Position numbers and translations under genes: made by a program. From the NCBI GenBank assembly GCA_027623815.1, contig JAQBUV010000011.1, forward strand, positions 1 through 45,725: a DNA stretch of 45,725 nt. The letters run 5' to 3'. Under the pieces are notes generated by a model, which was given only the letters and a program-made list of their open reading frames with translations, searched no databases and was not told the origin of the DNA. The first letter of the stretch is position 1; every line of letters begins with the position of its first letter. Below are positions 25,927 through 33,731 of this stretch, one piece after another. Source of the stretch: Casp-Chloro-G3 sp002816715. Lineage in GTDB: Bacteria > Chloroflexota > Dehalococcoidia > Lucifugimonadales > UBA3495.

Positions 25927-26448
25927 TTAACGGTTGAACCCGTGGTATTCGTCACCGATCAGCACCGCGACCGGCCGCTTGGAACTCTTGGATTCCTCAA
26001 ATGCCATTGAAATTCGTGAGCTGTCGGCATCCAGTTCGACCAGGTAGTAGTTGATGCGCATGGCGTTCAGGAACGGCTCGGTGTAACGGGCCACCGAGTC
26101 GGTGATGGGCCCATGTCGGGTCCAGCCCCGATACCCAACGATCAAGACCAGGGGGAACCCCGAATCTATCGCCATTCCCCGAATGGAGTCCCCCGACTCC
26201 AGCATGCCGGTGTTTTGAATCAAGCAGACCGGCTTTTTCCCGCCAATGATCAGCCCCAGCGCGATGGCAAAGGTTTCGCCTTCGCGGGCCGCCGGTACAA
26301 TTTCCAGCCAGGGCTGGGCGACCATTAGCTCATACAGGTAGTTGGTCTCGCTGTCCGGGATAGTTACTACGTGGGTGACCCCGTTCTTTTTGAATTCCTC
26401 GATCATCGTCTCGGGGCTTAGAATGGCCGCCTGTTGCTGCTCAACCAT
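25927..26448 (-). CDS. TPP decarboxylase small subunit, N-terminal type (ComD-like)
   Basis: A 173-residue protein matching the pyrimidine-binding half of sulfopyruvate / phosphonopyruvate decarboxylase. It carries the catalytic-type glutamate in AAREGETFAIALG and the following LIQNTGMLESGDSI, then LVLIVGYRGWTRHGP. The ATG at 26448 is supported by GGAGG; an upstream frame would add 15 residues. It precedes the C-terminal-type subunit by 67 nt, the standard order for these split enzymes. Confidence 0.8.
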   Translation of the reverse strand: MVEQQQAAILSPETMIEEFKKNGVTHVVTIPDSETNYLYELMVAQPWLEIVPAAREGETFAIALGLIIGGKKPVCLIQNTGMLESGDSIRGMAIDSGFPLVLIVGYRGWTRHGPITDSVARYTEPFLNAMRINYYLVELDADSSRISMAFEESKSSKRPVAVLIGDEYHGFNR

Positions 26449-26548
26449 GTATTGTCCTCCTGTCTTTTTCCGGCGTGATGATAATTCTGTCACGCCGCGC
26501 TTGATTTTCCTGGGAACCGCCTGGGGGCTAGCCGCCCAAAAAGAGAGT

Positions 26549-27613
26549 TTACTTGAAGGCTGGCATGACCTCCTGAGTCAACAGCGTCAGGCTTCGTTGC
26601 ACCGCTTCTACTGGCAGCAACCCACCTGGGTTGAGCTCGGCGGTAAATCCAGTCAGCCCCAGGGTCTCTTGAAACTGGGTTAGCTTTTCAATTACCCACT
26701 CTGGCGTGCCGCAGATCACTTTAGTATCCAGTATTTCTTCGTAGGTGAGCTTGGCTAATTGCTCTGCCCTGGCCTTGAGCACCGCAGCTCAGTCTGGGCC
26801 AATGCCACCGGAACCTTCTTCGTCTCGGCCCTGCTCGTAGCGGACGCGCATGCGAGTGAAGAAGGCTTCTAGACTCTCTCTGGGTTCTTCAACTGCACCC
26901 TCCTGAGTGGTGCTGATGTACATGGGAACTCTAACCGAAATGTCACCGGCCGCCCCGGCATGTCCGGCATCGGCCCAGGATTTTCGGTAGTCCTTGAGTC
27001 TGGTTTCCAGGCCGTGAACATCCATCCCCCGCATCGACAAGAATATCGGGAATCCCAGCCTGCCGACTCTGGAAAAGCTGTCATCGGTGGTGGAAGCAAG
27101 CCGTACTTTGGGGTGCGGCTTTTGATACGGCAGAGGCGTGACCGTCGCGTCGCTGACATGGTTGTACTTGCCATCATAGGAGAAGGTCTCTCCCTTCCAA
27201 GCCTCCAAAATGATGTCCAGCACTTCTTGAAACCGATCTCTGCTTTCTTCGTAAGGTATCCCCATCGCCCGATATGCCCGCTCGTTACCGCTCCGGCCTA
27301 CGCCGAACTCAAAGCGACCCTCGCTGATTTGATCGACGGTGGCCGCCTCCTCAGCAATGCGCAAGGGATTAATCAATGGCAAGACCTGTACCGCCATGCC
27401 TACTCTCAGCCTCTTGGTTCGAGCGGCGATAGACCCAGCGACGACGATGGGAGCAGAAATAGGGCGGTTGACGTTGAAATGCGTTTCGCCCAACCATACG
27501 GTATCCAGGCCGGTCTCTTCGGCGATGTCCACCAGGGCGAAAGCCTCACGAAATGCGGAGTCTTGCTTGAGACCCTGGCGAGTTGAGAAGTCTAAAAATA
27601 TGCCGAAGTCCAT
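26549..27613 (-). pseudogene. LLM-class flavin monooxygenase interrupted by an in-frame TGA
   Basis: A luciferase-like, F420/FMN-dependent oxidoreductase of 354 codons. It has MDFGIFLDFS, DTVWLGETHFN, AAATVDQISEGRFEFGVGRSG-type and FEEV/FQEVLDII-type family segments. A TGA (codon 275, at 26789-26791) interrupts the frame after GGIGPD. The same frame continues with AAVLKARAEQLAKLTYEEIL and a full LLM C-terminus (ICGTPEWVIEKL to EVMPAFK). AGGAGAAGG supports the ATG at 27613. A GTG two codons past the stop has no ribosome binding site. The TGA lies in a linker, not at a known redox residue, and no good SECIS hairpin follows, so a recent nonsense change (for example CGA to TGA) is more likely than selenocysteine. 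Confidence 0.75.
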
Positions 27614-27812
27614 ACTACCTTCTCCTGCCGCGCCGTTCCTGGCTGGCTCCTGACCGACCAGGTCACGACATACCAGAAAATGAACCGACAACCCACTGCC
27701 AATATTCAACTAGTATACGGTGGGTTGGAGTTTAGCAACGGCGGTAGTGGGCGTCAACTATCGATGCCGCATTGCATAGTCTCTAGATTATTTAGCCGCC
27801 AGCGGTAGATAA

Positions 27813-27841
27813 TTGACAAGTTAGACCTAGAGCAATATTCT
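27813..27841 (+). promoter_or_regulatory. Predicted sigma-70 promoter of the rhodanese gene
   Basis: A consensus -35 box TTGACA (27813-27818) and a -10 box TATTCT (27836-27841) are separated by exactly 17 bp. The transcript would start near 27848, about 80 nt before the ATG at 27928. Nothing else is seen in the gap 27614-27927. Confidence 0.6.
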
Positions 27842-27927
27842 CCTATCATACTGGTGGGCCATATCGAATGCTTGGAGGCTAACTTTTCGACCCCTGGCGC
27901 AGTAATTTCTGAACCTGGAGAGTGCTT

Positions 27928-28299
27928 ATGGAACCCGTAGGTCGCCGAATGGTAGAAATCGCTGAGGTGACGGTGGCGTCGATCAGCGCCAAGGAAACTT
28001 ATGACCGGATGCAATCCGGGCAGCCCGTAGTGGTACTGGACATCCGCGAACCCGACGAGACGGAGAAGGGCTACATTGAGGGAGCGGTGCTGCTACCCAG
28101 GGGCCGTTTGGAAGGCAGAATTGAGGAATTGGTGCCGGACAAAGACGCCTGTATCATTGCCCATTGAATGGGCACCGGTCGAGCTGCCCTGTCAGGGCAG
28201 ACACTGAAGGCAATGGGATACACCAACGTATCCTACATGGCCCCGGGCTACAACGGCTGGAAGGAAGCCAACCTGCCGGTGGTGATACCCAACTCTTAG
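27928..28299 (+). CDS. Rhodanese-domain sulfurtransferase, predicted selenoprotein (Sec80 encoded by TGA)
   Basis: A single-domain rhodanese of 123 residues if TGA at 28165-28167 is read as selenocysteine. The N-terminal part has VVVLDIREPDETEKGYIEGA (35-53), then LLPRG and the strand DKDACIIAH. The next codon is TGA exactly where the catalytic Cys of the CX4R loop belongs, giving U80-MGTG-R85. The same frame then encodes the rest of the fold: ALSGQTLKAMGYTNVSYMA, PGYNGWKEANLPVV and a TAG stop. GGAG precedes the ATG at 27928. A SECIS-like hairpin follows the TGA, and tRNA-Sec is encoded at 13971. Rhodaneses move sulfur or selenium through a persulfide; this one may have enhanced reactivity. 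A TGC-to-TGA pseudogene is the alternative. Confidence 0.85.
28165..28200 (+). promoter_or_regulatory. Predicted bacterial SECIS element
   Basis: After the TGA (28165-28167) and a 16-nt spacer, CTGCCCT-GTC-AGGGCAG (28184-28200) forms a perfect 7-bp hairpin. The apical loop begins with G and lies 23 nt past the TGA, inside the 16-37 nt range reported for bacterial SECIS elements. It would recruit SelB to decode the UGA. Confidence 0.75.
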
Positions 28300-28421
28300 T
28301 GTACCTACCAAGAGTCAGGGATACTCAACAGCCAATAGCTGCCTGGAACAAGCATGAGTCATCCCGAATTGTCCAGCCAGACGGTAGACCATGCATGTCC
28401 CTAACCAGTCGCAGGCGGTAA

Positions 28422-28503
28422 CTCCCTCTCCCTCGATGGGAGAGGGTTGGGGTGAGGGTGAGTCCCCCTCCCTCTAACTCCCTCCCACCAAGGGACGGAG
28501 GAC
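28422..28503. repeat. Interspersed palindromic repeat, copy B
   Basis: CTCCCTCTCCCTCGATGGGA and following GAGGGTTGGGGTGAGGGTGA match the repeat family of copies A and C, with a degraded right half (CTCCCTCCCACCAAGGGA). It fills much of the 28300-28566 gap between the rhodanese and the convergent monooxygenase gene. No gene is seen there. Confidence 0.6.
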
Positions 28504-28566
28504 ATCCTACCGATGAAAGGTGCGCTCCTAATCACCAAAATTCGGCATAACTCATGTTTAGATATA

Positions 28567-29919
28567 TCAGGCGATACCTTGGTTCGCCACCGCCGGGTCA
28601 ATATCAACCTGGTAGCGGTTGGTTGGTATGGGTAACCCCAGGTTCTCATGCAGGGTATCGGCCTCGTACTCAGTCCGAAAGAGGCCACGCTCTTTCAAAA
28701 TTGGTAGGACATGGTCCAAGAAGTCGTGGAGGCCGACCGGCAGCACGGCGCAGTTCATCATAAACCCATCAACCGCTCCCGCCTCAAACCATGATTGCAT
28801 GGTATCTGCTATATGGGTTGGCGTACCGATGAAGGCATTCTTCGGCGTAGTGGTGCGCAGGGCCATCTGGCGCAGGGTAAGGTGCTCGTCTTTAGCCAGC
28901 TTCTTTATGCGGTCGGTGGCGCTTTCCCAGCCGTTGCGGCCAAAGTCTCCCAGGTCGGGGAAGGGCTGGTCCAACTCATACTGGGTGAAATCCATGTCGT
29001 TAAAGTAACGGCCCAGGTAGTTGAGCGCGTCCTCAACTTCTACCAGGTTGGCGATTTCCTGATACTTGCGCTCGGACTCTTCTGGAGTGTGTCCAACCAC
29101 CGGGGCGCACCCGGGCAGAATCATTATCTCGTCTGGATTTCTGCCGTGTTTGACCGCCCGACCCTTGATGTCCTGGTAGAACTCCTTGGCGTCCTCCAGC
29201 GTCGACTGCCCAGTAAATATGACATCGGCGTGCCGCGATGCGAATGCTCGGCCCGCCTCTGACGACCCGGCCTGAATCAACACGGGACGGCCCTGCTTGG
29301 ACCTGGATATGTTTAGCGGGCCTTGCACTGAATAAAACTCGCCCTGGTAGTCCAGTCGGTGCATCTTGGCCGGGTCAAAGAACTGGCCGGTCTCTTTGTC
29401 ACGGGTGAAGGCGTCATCTTCCCAGGAATCCCACAAGCCCTTGGTCACTTCGATAAACTCGTGGGCCATCTGATAGCGCAGGTCGTGCTGGGGATGCTCC
29501 GGTCGGCTGTAGTTCAGGGCAGAGCCTTCCAGCGGTGACGTGACGATGTTCCAGCCCGCCCGCCCGTTGCTTATGTGGTCAATTGACGCGAACTGGCGAG
29601 CGACGGTAAAGGGGTCGCTATAGGTGGTGGAGAGCGTGGCGGCCAGGCCGATGCGGGTAGTATGAGCGGCCAGCGTCGCCAGCAGAGTGAGCGGCTCAAA
29701 GCGGTTGAGGAAGATGGGGTGGGACTTTTCGCTGATGTACAGGCCGTCGCCGAAGAATACAAAGTCCAGCTTGGCCTCTTCAGCTTTCCGAGTTAGCGAC
29801 TTGTAATATTCCAGGTTGATCGCGCCGTCGGCCACCGCTGCCGGGTGTCGCCAGGATGCCATGTTGCTGCCGGTACCCGCCAGAAACGACCCTAACCGCA
29901 ACTTGCGCTGATTAGTCAT
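28567..29919 (-). CDS. LLM-class flavin-dependent monooxygenase (NtaA/SnaA/DszA type)
   Basis: A 450-residue two-component-type monooxygenase that uses reduced FMN supplied by a separate reductase. Typical NtaA/SnaA/DszA features are the N-terminal RKLRLGSFLAGTGSNMASWR, KLDFVFFGDGLY (about 54-65), the barrel segment SNGRAGWNIVTSP and PVLIQAGSSEAGRAFASRHAD. Relatives oxidise nitrilotriacetate, sulfones, pristinamycin precursors or long alkanes; the substrate cannot be read. Length fits the family. The ribosome binding site before the ATG is weak (GGCGGG). No flavin reductase is in the window. Confidence 0.88.
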   Translation of the reverse strand: MTNQRKLRLGSFLAGTGSNMASWRHPAAVADGAINLEYYKSLTRKAEEAKLDFVFFGDGLYISEKSHPIFLNRFEPLTLLATLAAHTTRIGLAATLSTTYSDPFTVARQFASIDHISNGRAGWNIVTSPLEGSALNYSRPEHPQHDLRYQMAHEFIEVTKGLWDSWEDDAFTRDKETGQFFDPAKMHRLDYQGEFYSVQGPLNISRSKQGRPVLIQAGSSEAGRAFASRHADVIFTGQSTLEDAKEFYQDIKGRAVKHGRNPDEIMILPGCAPVVGHTPEESERKYQEIANLVEVEDALNYLGRYFNDMDFTQYELDQPFPDLGDFGRNGWESATDRIKKLAKDEHLTLRQMALRTTTPKNAFIGTPTHIADTMQSWFEAGAVDGFMMNCAVLPVGLHDFLDHVLPILKERGLFRTEYEADTLHENLGLPIPTNRYQVDIDPAVANQGIA

Positions 29920-30065
29920 GTTCAGACCCGCCTTTTGTTGTCTCCCGGTTGGCTAATCTGCCCTTGGTTTGAACGCCAATTCTGATGGTCGGGCCGCAGA
30001 TTCCCCCGTTGGTGCAGACCTATATGCCCGCCCAAGCCGCACCCGCAGACGCGCCCCTAAGATTA

Positions 30066-31076
30066 TTATTTAAACGCTTGGCTCAACAACTCATACGAGT
30101 GGAGTCGTTTTTGAAAGCTCTTGATGTAGGTTACCGCAATCACTTCGGCAATACCATAACGCTGCTGGATGTCGTTCAGCTTGCTCCGCACCGTTTCTTG
30201 CGACCCGTGAATAACGTTGCCCTCAAAGACTTCCGTGGTGAAAGTTTGCTGGGCCTGCTTCCCGAACTCTTCGGCAGCTTCCAACGACCCAACGGTGAGG
30301 GTGCGTCCGCTCTCCAATGTAATTCTGACCACCTTGATTTCCGACGCATAGCCAGCGGCTTCTTCATCGGTATCGGACACAATGACCGGCAAAGCCAGCA
30401 TCGCTTCCGGCAGGGTACCCTTAGCGGCATCGAAATTGTTCCGGTAGGCATCGATGGCCTGGTGCATCACCGCGTCGTCACTGTTGAGGAACAGCGCAAA
30501 AACATAGGGTATCCCCAGTCCGGCGGCCATTTCCGCGCTGGCAGTGGTGGTGCCCAGCAGAATAATATCGGCGGGATGGGCAGGCACTGGCTTGGCCTGC
30601 AACCCGAAGAGGGGGTGGTTCTCCGCCAGATCATCGCGGAGCAACTGCGCCAACTCCACCAGTTTTTCCCGGAAAGGCAAGGTCTCGGAGCTAAATTCCT
30701 GCTGCAATGCCCTGGTACTGCGAGGCAAGCCCCCAGGCCCCCGACCAATTCCCAGGTCAACCCTTCCCGGCGCCAGAACGGCCAGGACATTGAAATTCTC
30801 GGCCACCTTGTAGGGGCTGTAGTGTTGCAGCATCACACCGCCGGAGCCAATTCGAATGCGACTGGTGCTGGCTAAAAGATGGGACATCAGCACTTCTGGC
30901 GAAGAACCAACGTAGCGTTCCGAGTTGTGGTGCTCGGCCACCCAGAACCGGTGGTAACCCCACTCCTCCGCCTTCCGCGCCAACTCGACGGTGTGGCGCA
31001 GCGCGTCGGCCTGGGTGTCTCCCTCGGCCAGCGGGCTTTGATCGAGGATGCTCAGCTTCAGATTCGCACTATTCAT
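30066..31076 (-). CDS. LLM-class flavin-dependent oxidoreductase (group 1 luciferase-like)
   Basis: A 336-residue luciferase-like monooxygenase with LSILDQSPLAEGDTQADAL (about 8-26), WGYHRFWVAEHHN (about 39-51), IGSGGVMLQHYSPYKVAENF and GRVDLGIGRGPGG (about 103-115). These are the hallmarks of the bacterial group 1 luciferase-family oxidoreductases. The rest of the TIM-barrel is intact. Substrate unknown. It lies 55 nt downstream of the tandem CoA transferase gene on the same strand, so co-transcription is plausible. Confidence 0.88.
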   Translation of the reverse strand: MNSANLKLSILDQSPLAEGDTQADALRHTVELARKAEEWGYHRFWVAEHHNSERYVGSSPEVLMSHLLASTSRIRIGSGGVMLQHYSPYKVAENFNVLAVLAPGRVDLGIGRGPGGLPRSTRALQQEFSSETLPFREKLVELAQLLRDDLAENHPLFGLQAKPVPAHPADIILLGTTTASAEMAAGLGIPYVFALFLNSDDAVMHQAIDAYRNNFDAAKGTLPEAMLALPVIVSDTDEEAAGYASEIKVVRITLESGRTLTVGSLEAAEEFGKQAQQTFTTEVFEGNVIHGSQETVRSKLNDIQQRYGIAEVIAVTYIKSFQKRLHSYELLSQAFK

Positions 31077-31131
31077 ATGAGAGTTTCCAAGCCAAACACG
31101 GCTCAGAACTGTCCGACGGATATATCATGCC

Positions 31132-33411
31132 CTAACCGGCTCTGACACCATCGGTAAGAATAATTCCGGCGTTGACCAGCCGCTGGAAATCGCCTTCCAA
31201 GCCAAACCCAGTCAGGACATCAGCGGCGTCCGAGCCGGGTTTGGGGGCTGGTCGGCCAGGACGCACCGGTGTTCTGGACAATCTAGGCGCTGGCCCGCAG
31301 GTGGTCACCGGCCCCAAGTCATCGTGTTCGCGGGTGAGGCTCAGACCGTGCGATATCACCCAGGGATCGGTCATCAAATCTCTGACCTCGGTGACCACCC
31401 GTTGTGCGCCGACACCGGCGGCGGTCAGACGGTCTACCCAAGCCGCCACGGTGTTGCTCAGGAACCGCTCTTCCAGGGATGATGCCAGACCCTCACCGGA
31501 AAGTGTGTCAATGCCGGACAGCCCCGCGACGTTGGACAGGCGGGCCAGGTCTGACTCTTGAGCGCCCAGGAAGACCCAGCCATCGCTGGCCTGATAAGCC
31601 CGTTGCAGCGGCGTGCTGCCCAGAGCGTCCCGGCCCTTGGTCTCGTTCCACTGCTTGCCTTCGTACATTTGCATGAACGGCGATTGCAAGGTCATTGCGG
31701 TGTAGGCCAAAGCTGAATCTATATGCTGCCCCTGCCCGGTGCGCTGCCGGTGGAACAAGGCCAGCGCCACACCATAGGCTCCCATGAAACCGGTGCCGTA
31801 ATCGTTGACCGGATTAGGCTGGGACGCCGGCTTACCATCACCGCCCAGGCGTCGGGTCATGCCGGCGGCGGATTGAGCGAACCCTTCGTGGCCTGGCCGC
31901 GCGGCCCAAGGGCCCAGGTGTCCGTAAGCATTTAGCGAGGCGTAGATGATGTCTGGCTTGCGCTTGCTGACTTCCTCGTAGCCAAGCCCCAGTTTCTCCA
32001 AGGCACCGGCCCGATAGTTCTGCGCCACCACGTCGGCATCTTCCAGCATCCGCCAGAACACCTCGCGTCCCTCCTCCGACTTGAGGTCCAGCAAGATGCT
32101 GCGTTTGCCCCGGTTGATATCGTTATGCCGGGCGATGGTCGAACCCCGCCGGGGATTGTCAATCTTGATCACGTCGGCGCCGTACTCGGACAGGGTGCGC
32201 CCCATCGTCGGCCCGGCCAGAATGATGCACAGGTCCAGCACCTTGATGCCGTCCAGTGCGGCGCGCAGTTCGGTCTCAACTGGGGTGGACTGCTGGGCCG
32301 CTGGTCTTGCCTTTAGTTCGGACAGAATCTGCGCCCGGTGCTGGTCGGGTGTGGGCGCTGGGCCGCGCACTTCACCCGGAGTTAGCGACATTCGGGCGTT
32401 GACTCCCGGCTGCAGCATCTTGCCATAGACTGGATCATCAACCTCCACCACCATCTGCGCCGCCCGCGCGTGGGGGTGCTCAAACCACTCGGCGCTGGTG
32501 CGGCACACCGCGCCCTCGCTGCCCGCATGAGCAATGAGGTCCTCCCATTCTTGAGCGGTGCGGGTTTTGAACAACTCTTCAATCCGTCGCCGGGCTTCGG
32601 CGGCAAATTCGGGGTTGTCCAGAGGACGGTCAAAATCAGTCAAACCCTCAGCGTCCCAGGAGGTGATACCAGCCAGTTCAACGAAGGGCCGGAAGTTCTG
32701 GTTGCCCGGCCCGCCAAAGCGAACCCATTCGCCGTCTTTACCTTGGAAGATGCCTCCCCAAAGTTCCTGTAATTTTGGTGCGGACGGGGGTGCGTTGTGT
32801 ACTTTCACTCCGAATCGACCAATGGACTGGAACATGCTGTCGAACAGGGGGACTTCTATGCGCTGACCAAGACCGTCGCGCTCCCGGGCGTTGAGTGCCA
32901 CGGTTATGGCGACTACCGACTGAAACGCGCCGTAGGTGGAGGCGATGGGTATCGCGGTGTACATTGGCCGGTCGCCCTTGCCGCTGGAGGGACGGTAAGT
33001 TGCGCTGGCTGCGCCGATAATTCCTTCATAGGCTGGCATCTCGGCGCGGGGGTCGTCGGAGGCAAAGCCGGGAATTGAGCAGTAGATCAGCCGGGGGTTG
33101 GCTTCAGTCATGGCCATTGGCCCAAGACCCAACCGCTCCATAACGCCAGGCCGGAAGTTTTCAATAACTACGTCGGCGCTTTCGATCAACGCACGCGCGG
33201 TTAATACATCTGCGGGTTGCTTGAGGTCCAGATTGATGCTCCGCTTGCCCCGGTTCCAGGTGGCATTCGCCGGCGTCGGCCAGCGAGGGCCACCCGGCGG
33301 ATCAATCTTGATCACGTCGGCTCCCTGGTCGGCCAAGAGCATCCCGGCCAGCGGCCCGGCGATATAATGCCCAAAGTCAATTACTCGGATTCCGTCCAAC
33401 GCTTCTGCCAA
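31132..33411 (-). CDS. Tandem CaiB/BaiF family III CoA-transferase
   Basis: A 759-residue protein made of two complete class III CoA-transferase domains (about 1-370 and 384-759). Each begins with a similar block (LDGIRVIDFGHYIAGPLAGM and LDGIKVLDLCIILAGPTMG, then GADVIKID). Normal members are about 400 residues and act as dimers. The second domain keeps the catalytic-aspartate context NDYGTGF (D537). At the same point the first domain has ASTYGAF with S158, so it may have lost catalysis. The family moves CoA between small carboxylic acids. The start is TTG behind GAGGGAGG. Confidence 0.88.
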   Translation of the reverse strand: MAEALDGIRVIDFGHYIAGPLAGMLLADQGADVIKIDPPGGPRWPTPANATWNRGKRSINLDLKQPADVLTARALIESADVVIENFRPGVMERLGLGPMAMTEANPRLIYCSIPGFASDDPRAEMPAYEGIIGAASATYRPSSGKGDRPMYTAIPIASTYGAFQSVVAITVALNARERDGLGQRIEVPLFDSMFQSIGRFGVKVHNAPPSAPKLQELWGGIFQGKDGEWVRFGGPGNQNFRPFVELAGITSWDAEGLTDFDRPLDNPEFAAEARRRIEELFKTRTAQEWEDLIAHAGSEGAVCRTSAEWFEHPHARAAQMVVEVDDPVYGKMLQPGVNARMSLTPGEVRGPAPTPDQHRAQILSELKARPAAQQSTPVETELRAALDGIKVLDLCIILAGPTMGRTLSEYGADVIKIDNPRRGSTIARHNDINRGKRSILLDLKSEEGREVFWRMLEDADVVAQNYRAGALEKLGLGYEEVSKRKPDIIYASLNAYGHLGPWAARPGHEGFAQSAAGMTRRLGGDGKPASQPNPVNDYGTGFMGAYGVALALFHRQRTGQGQHIDSALAYTAMTLQSPFMQMYEGKQWNETKGRDALGSTPLQRAYQASDGWVFLGAQESDLARLSNVAGLSGIDTLSGEGLASSLEERFLSNTVAAWVDRLTAAGVGAQRVVTEVRDLMTDPWVISHGLSLTREHDDLGPVTTCGPAPRLSRTPVRPGRPAPKPGSDAADVLTGFGLEGDFQRLVNAGIILTDGVRAG

Positions 33412-33660
33412 AGTTGCCCTCCCTCTAAAGACCCGAAAATAGATTGATGATTCTTAGTGTTGCTCCCTAAGGATAAAGCAATTCCCTGATACATGCGACG
33501 CTGGGGGTTTTGGCCGACTATAAGACTCCCCACCGGGCGTGTCAACTGGCATAGCGTGCACGGGTTATTCACAAACACTGGGTTGGTTTTTACGACACGG
33601 TCATACCCAATGATTAATCTTTCCTTACCAATTGACAGTATTAATGGCCAGTTCGTCAGT

Positions 33661-33694
33661 GGGCCAGTGTTCTTCACATGAAGAACACTGGCCC
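33661..33694. promoter_or_regulatory. Perfect 16-bp palindrome upstream of the universal stress gene
   Basis: GGGCCAGTGTTCTTCA and its exact reverse complement are separated by only two bases. It lies 37 nt before the Usp start in the gap 33412-33731 between divergent genes, where a terminator would be out of place. An operator, a 5'-leader hairpin or a relic of an insertion are possible. Nothing else is recognised in the gap. Confidence 0.6.
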
Positions 33695-33731
33695 GAATAT
33701 CGACAAATATTAAGGGCTAGGAGTTCGGTGT

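Noticed and set aside
26767..26788. SECIS-like hairpin after the monooxygenase TGA
   Set aside because: Only a five-pair stem (TGCTC/GAGCA) with a 12-nt loop starting about 12 nt after the TGA; spacing and loop do not fit bacterial SECIS rules.
27754..28014. 86-codon minus-strand frame upstream of and within the rhodanese gene
   Set aside because: It overlaps the predicted promoter and the first part of a clearly recognisable rhodanese on the other strand and matches no family.
28164..28421. Plus-strand frame starting right after the rhodanese TGA
   Set aside because: Reads the rhodanese C-terminal DNA in the wrong frame; the correct frame through the TGA gives rhodanese sequence.
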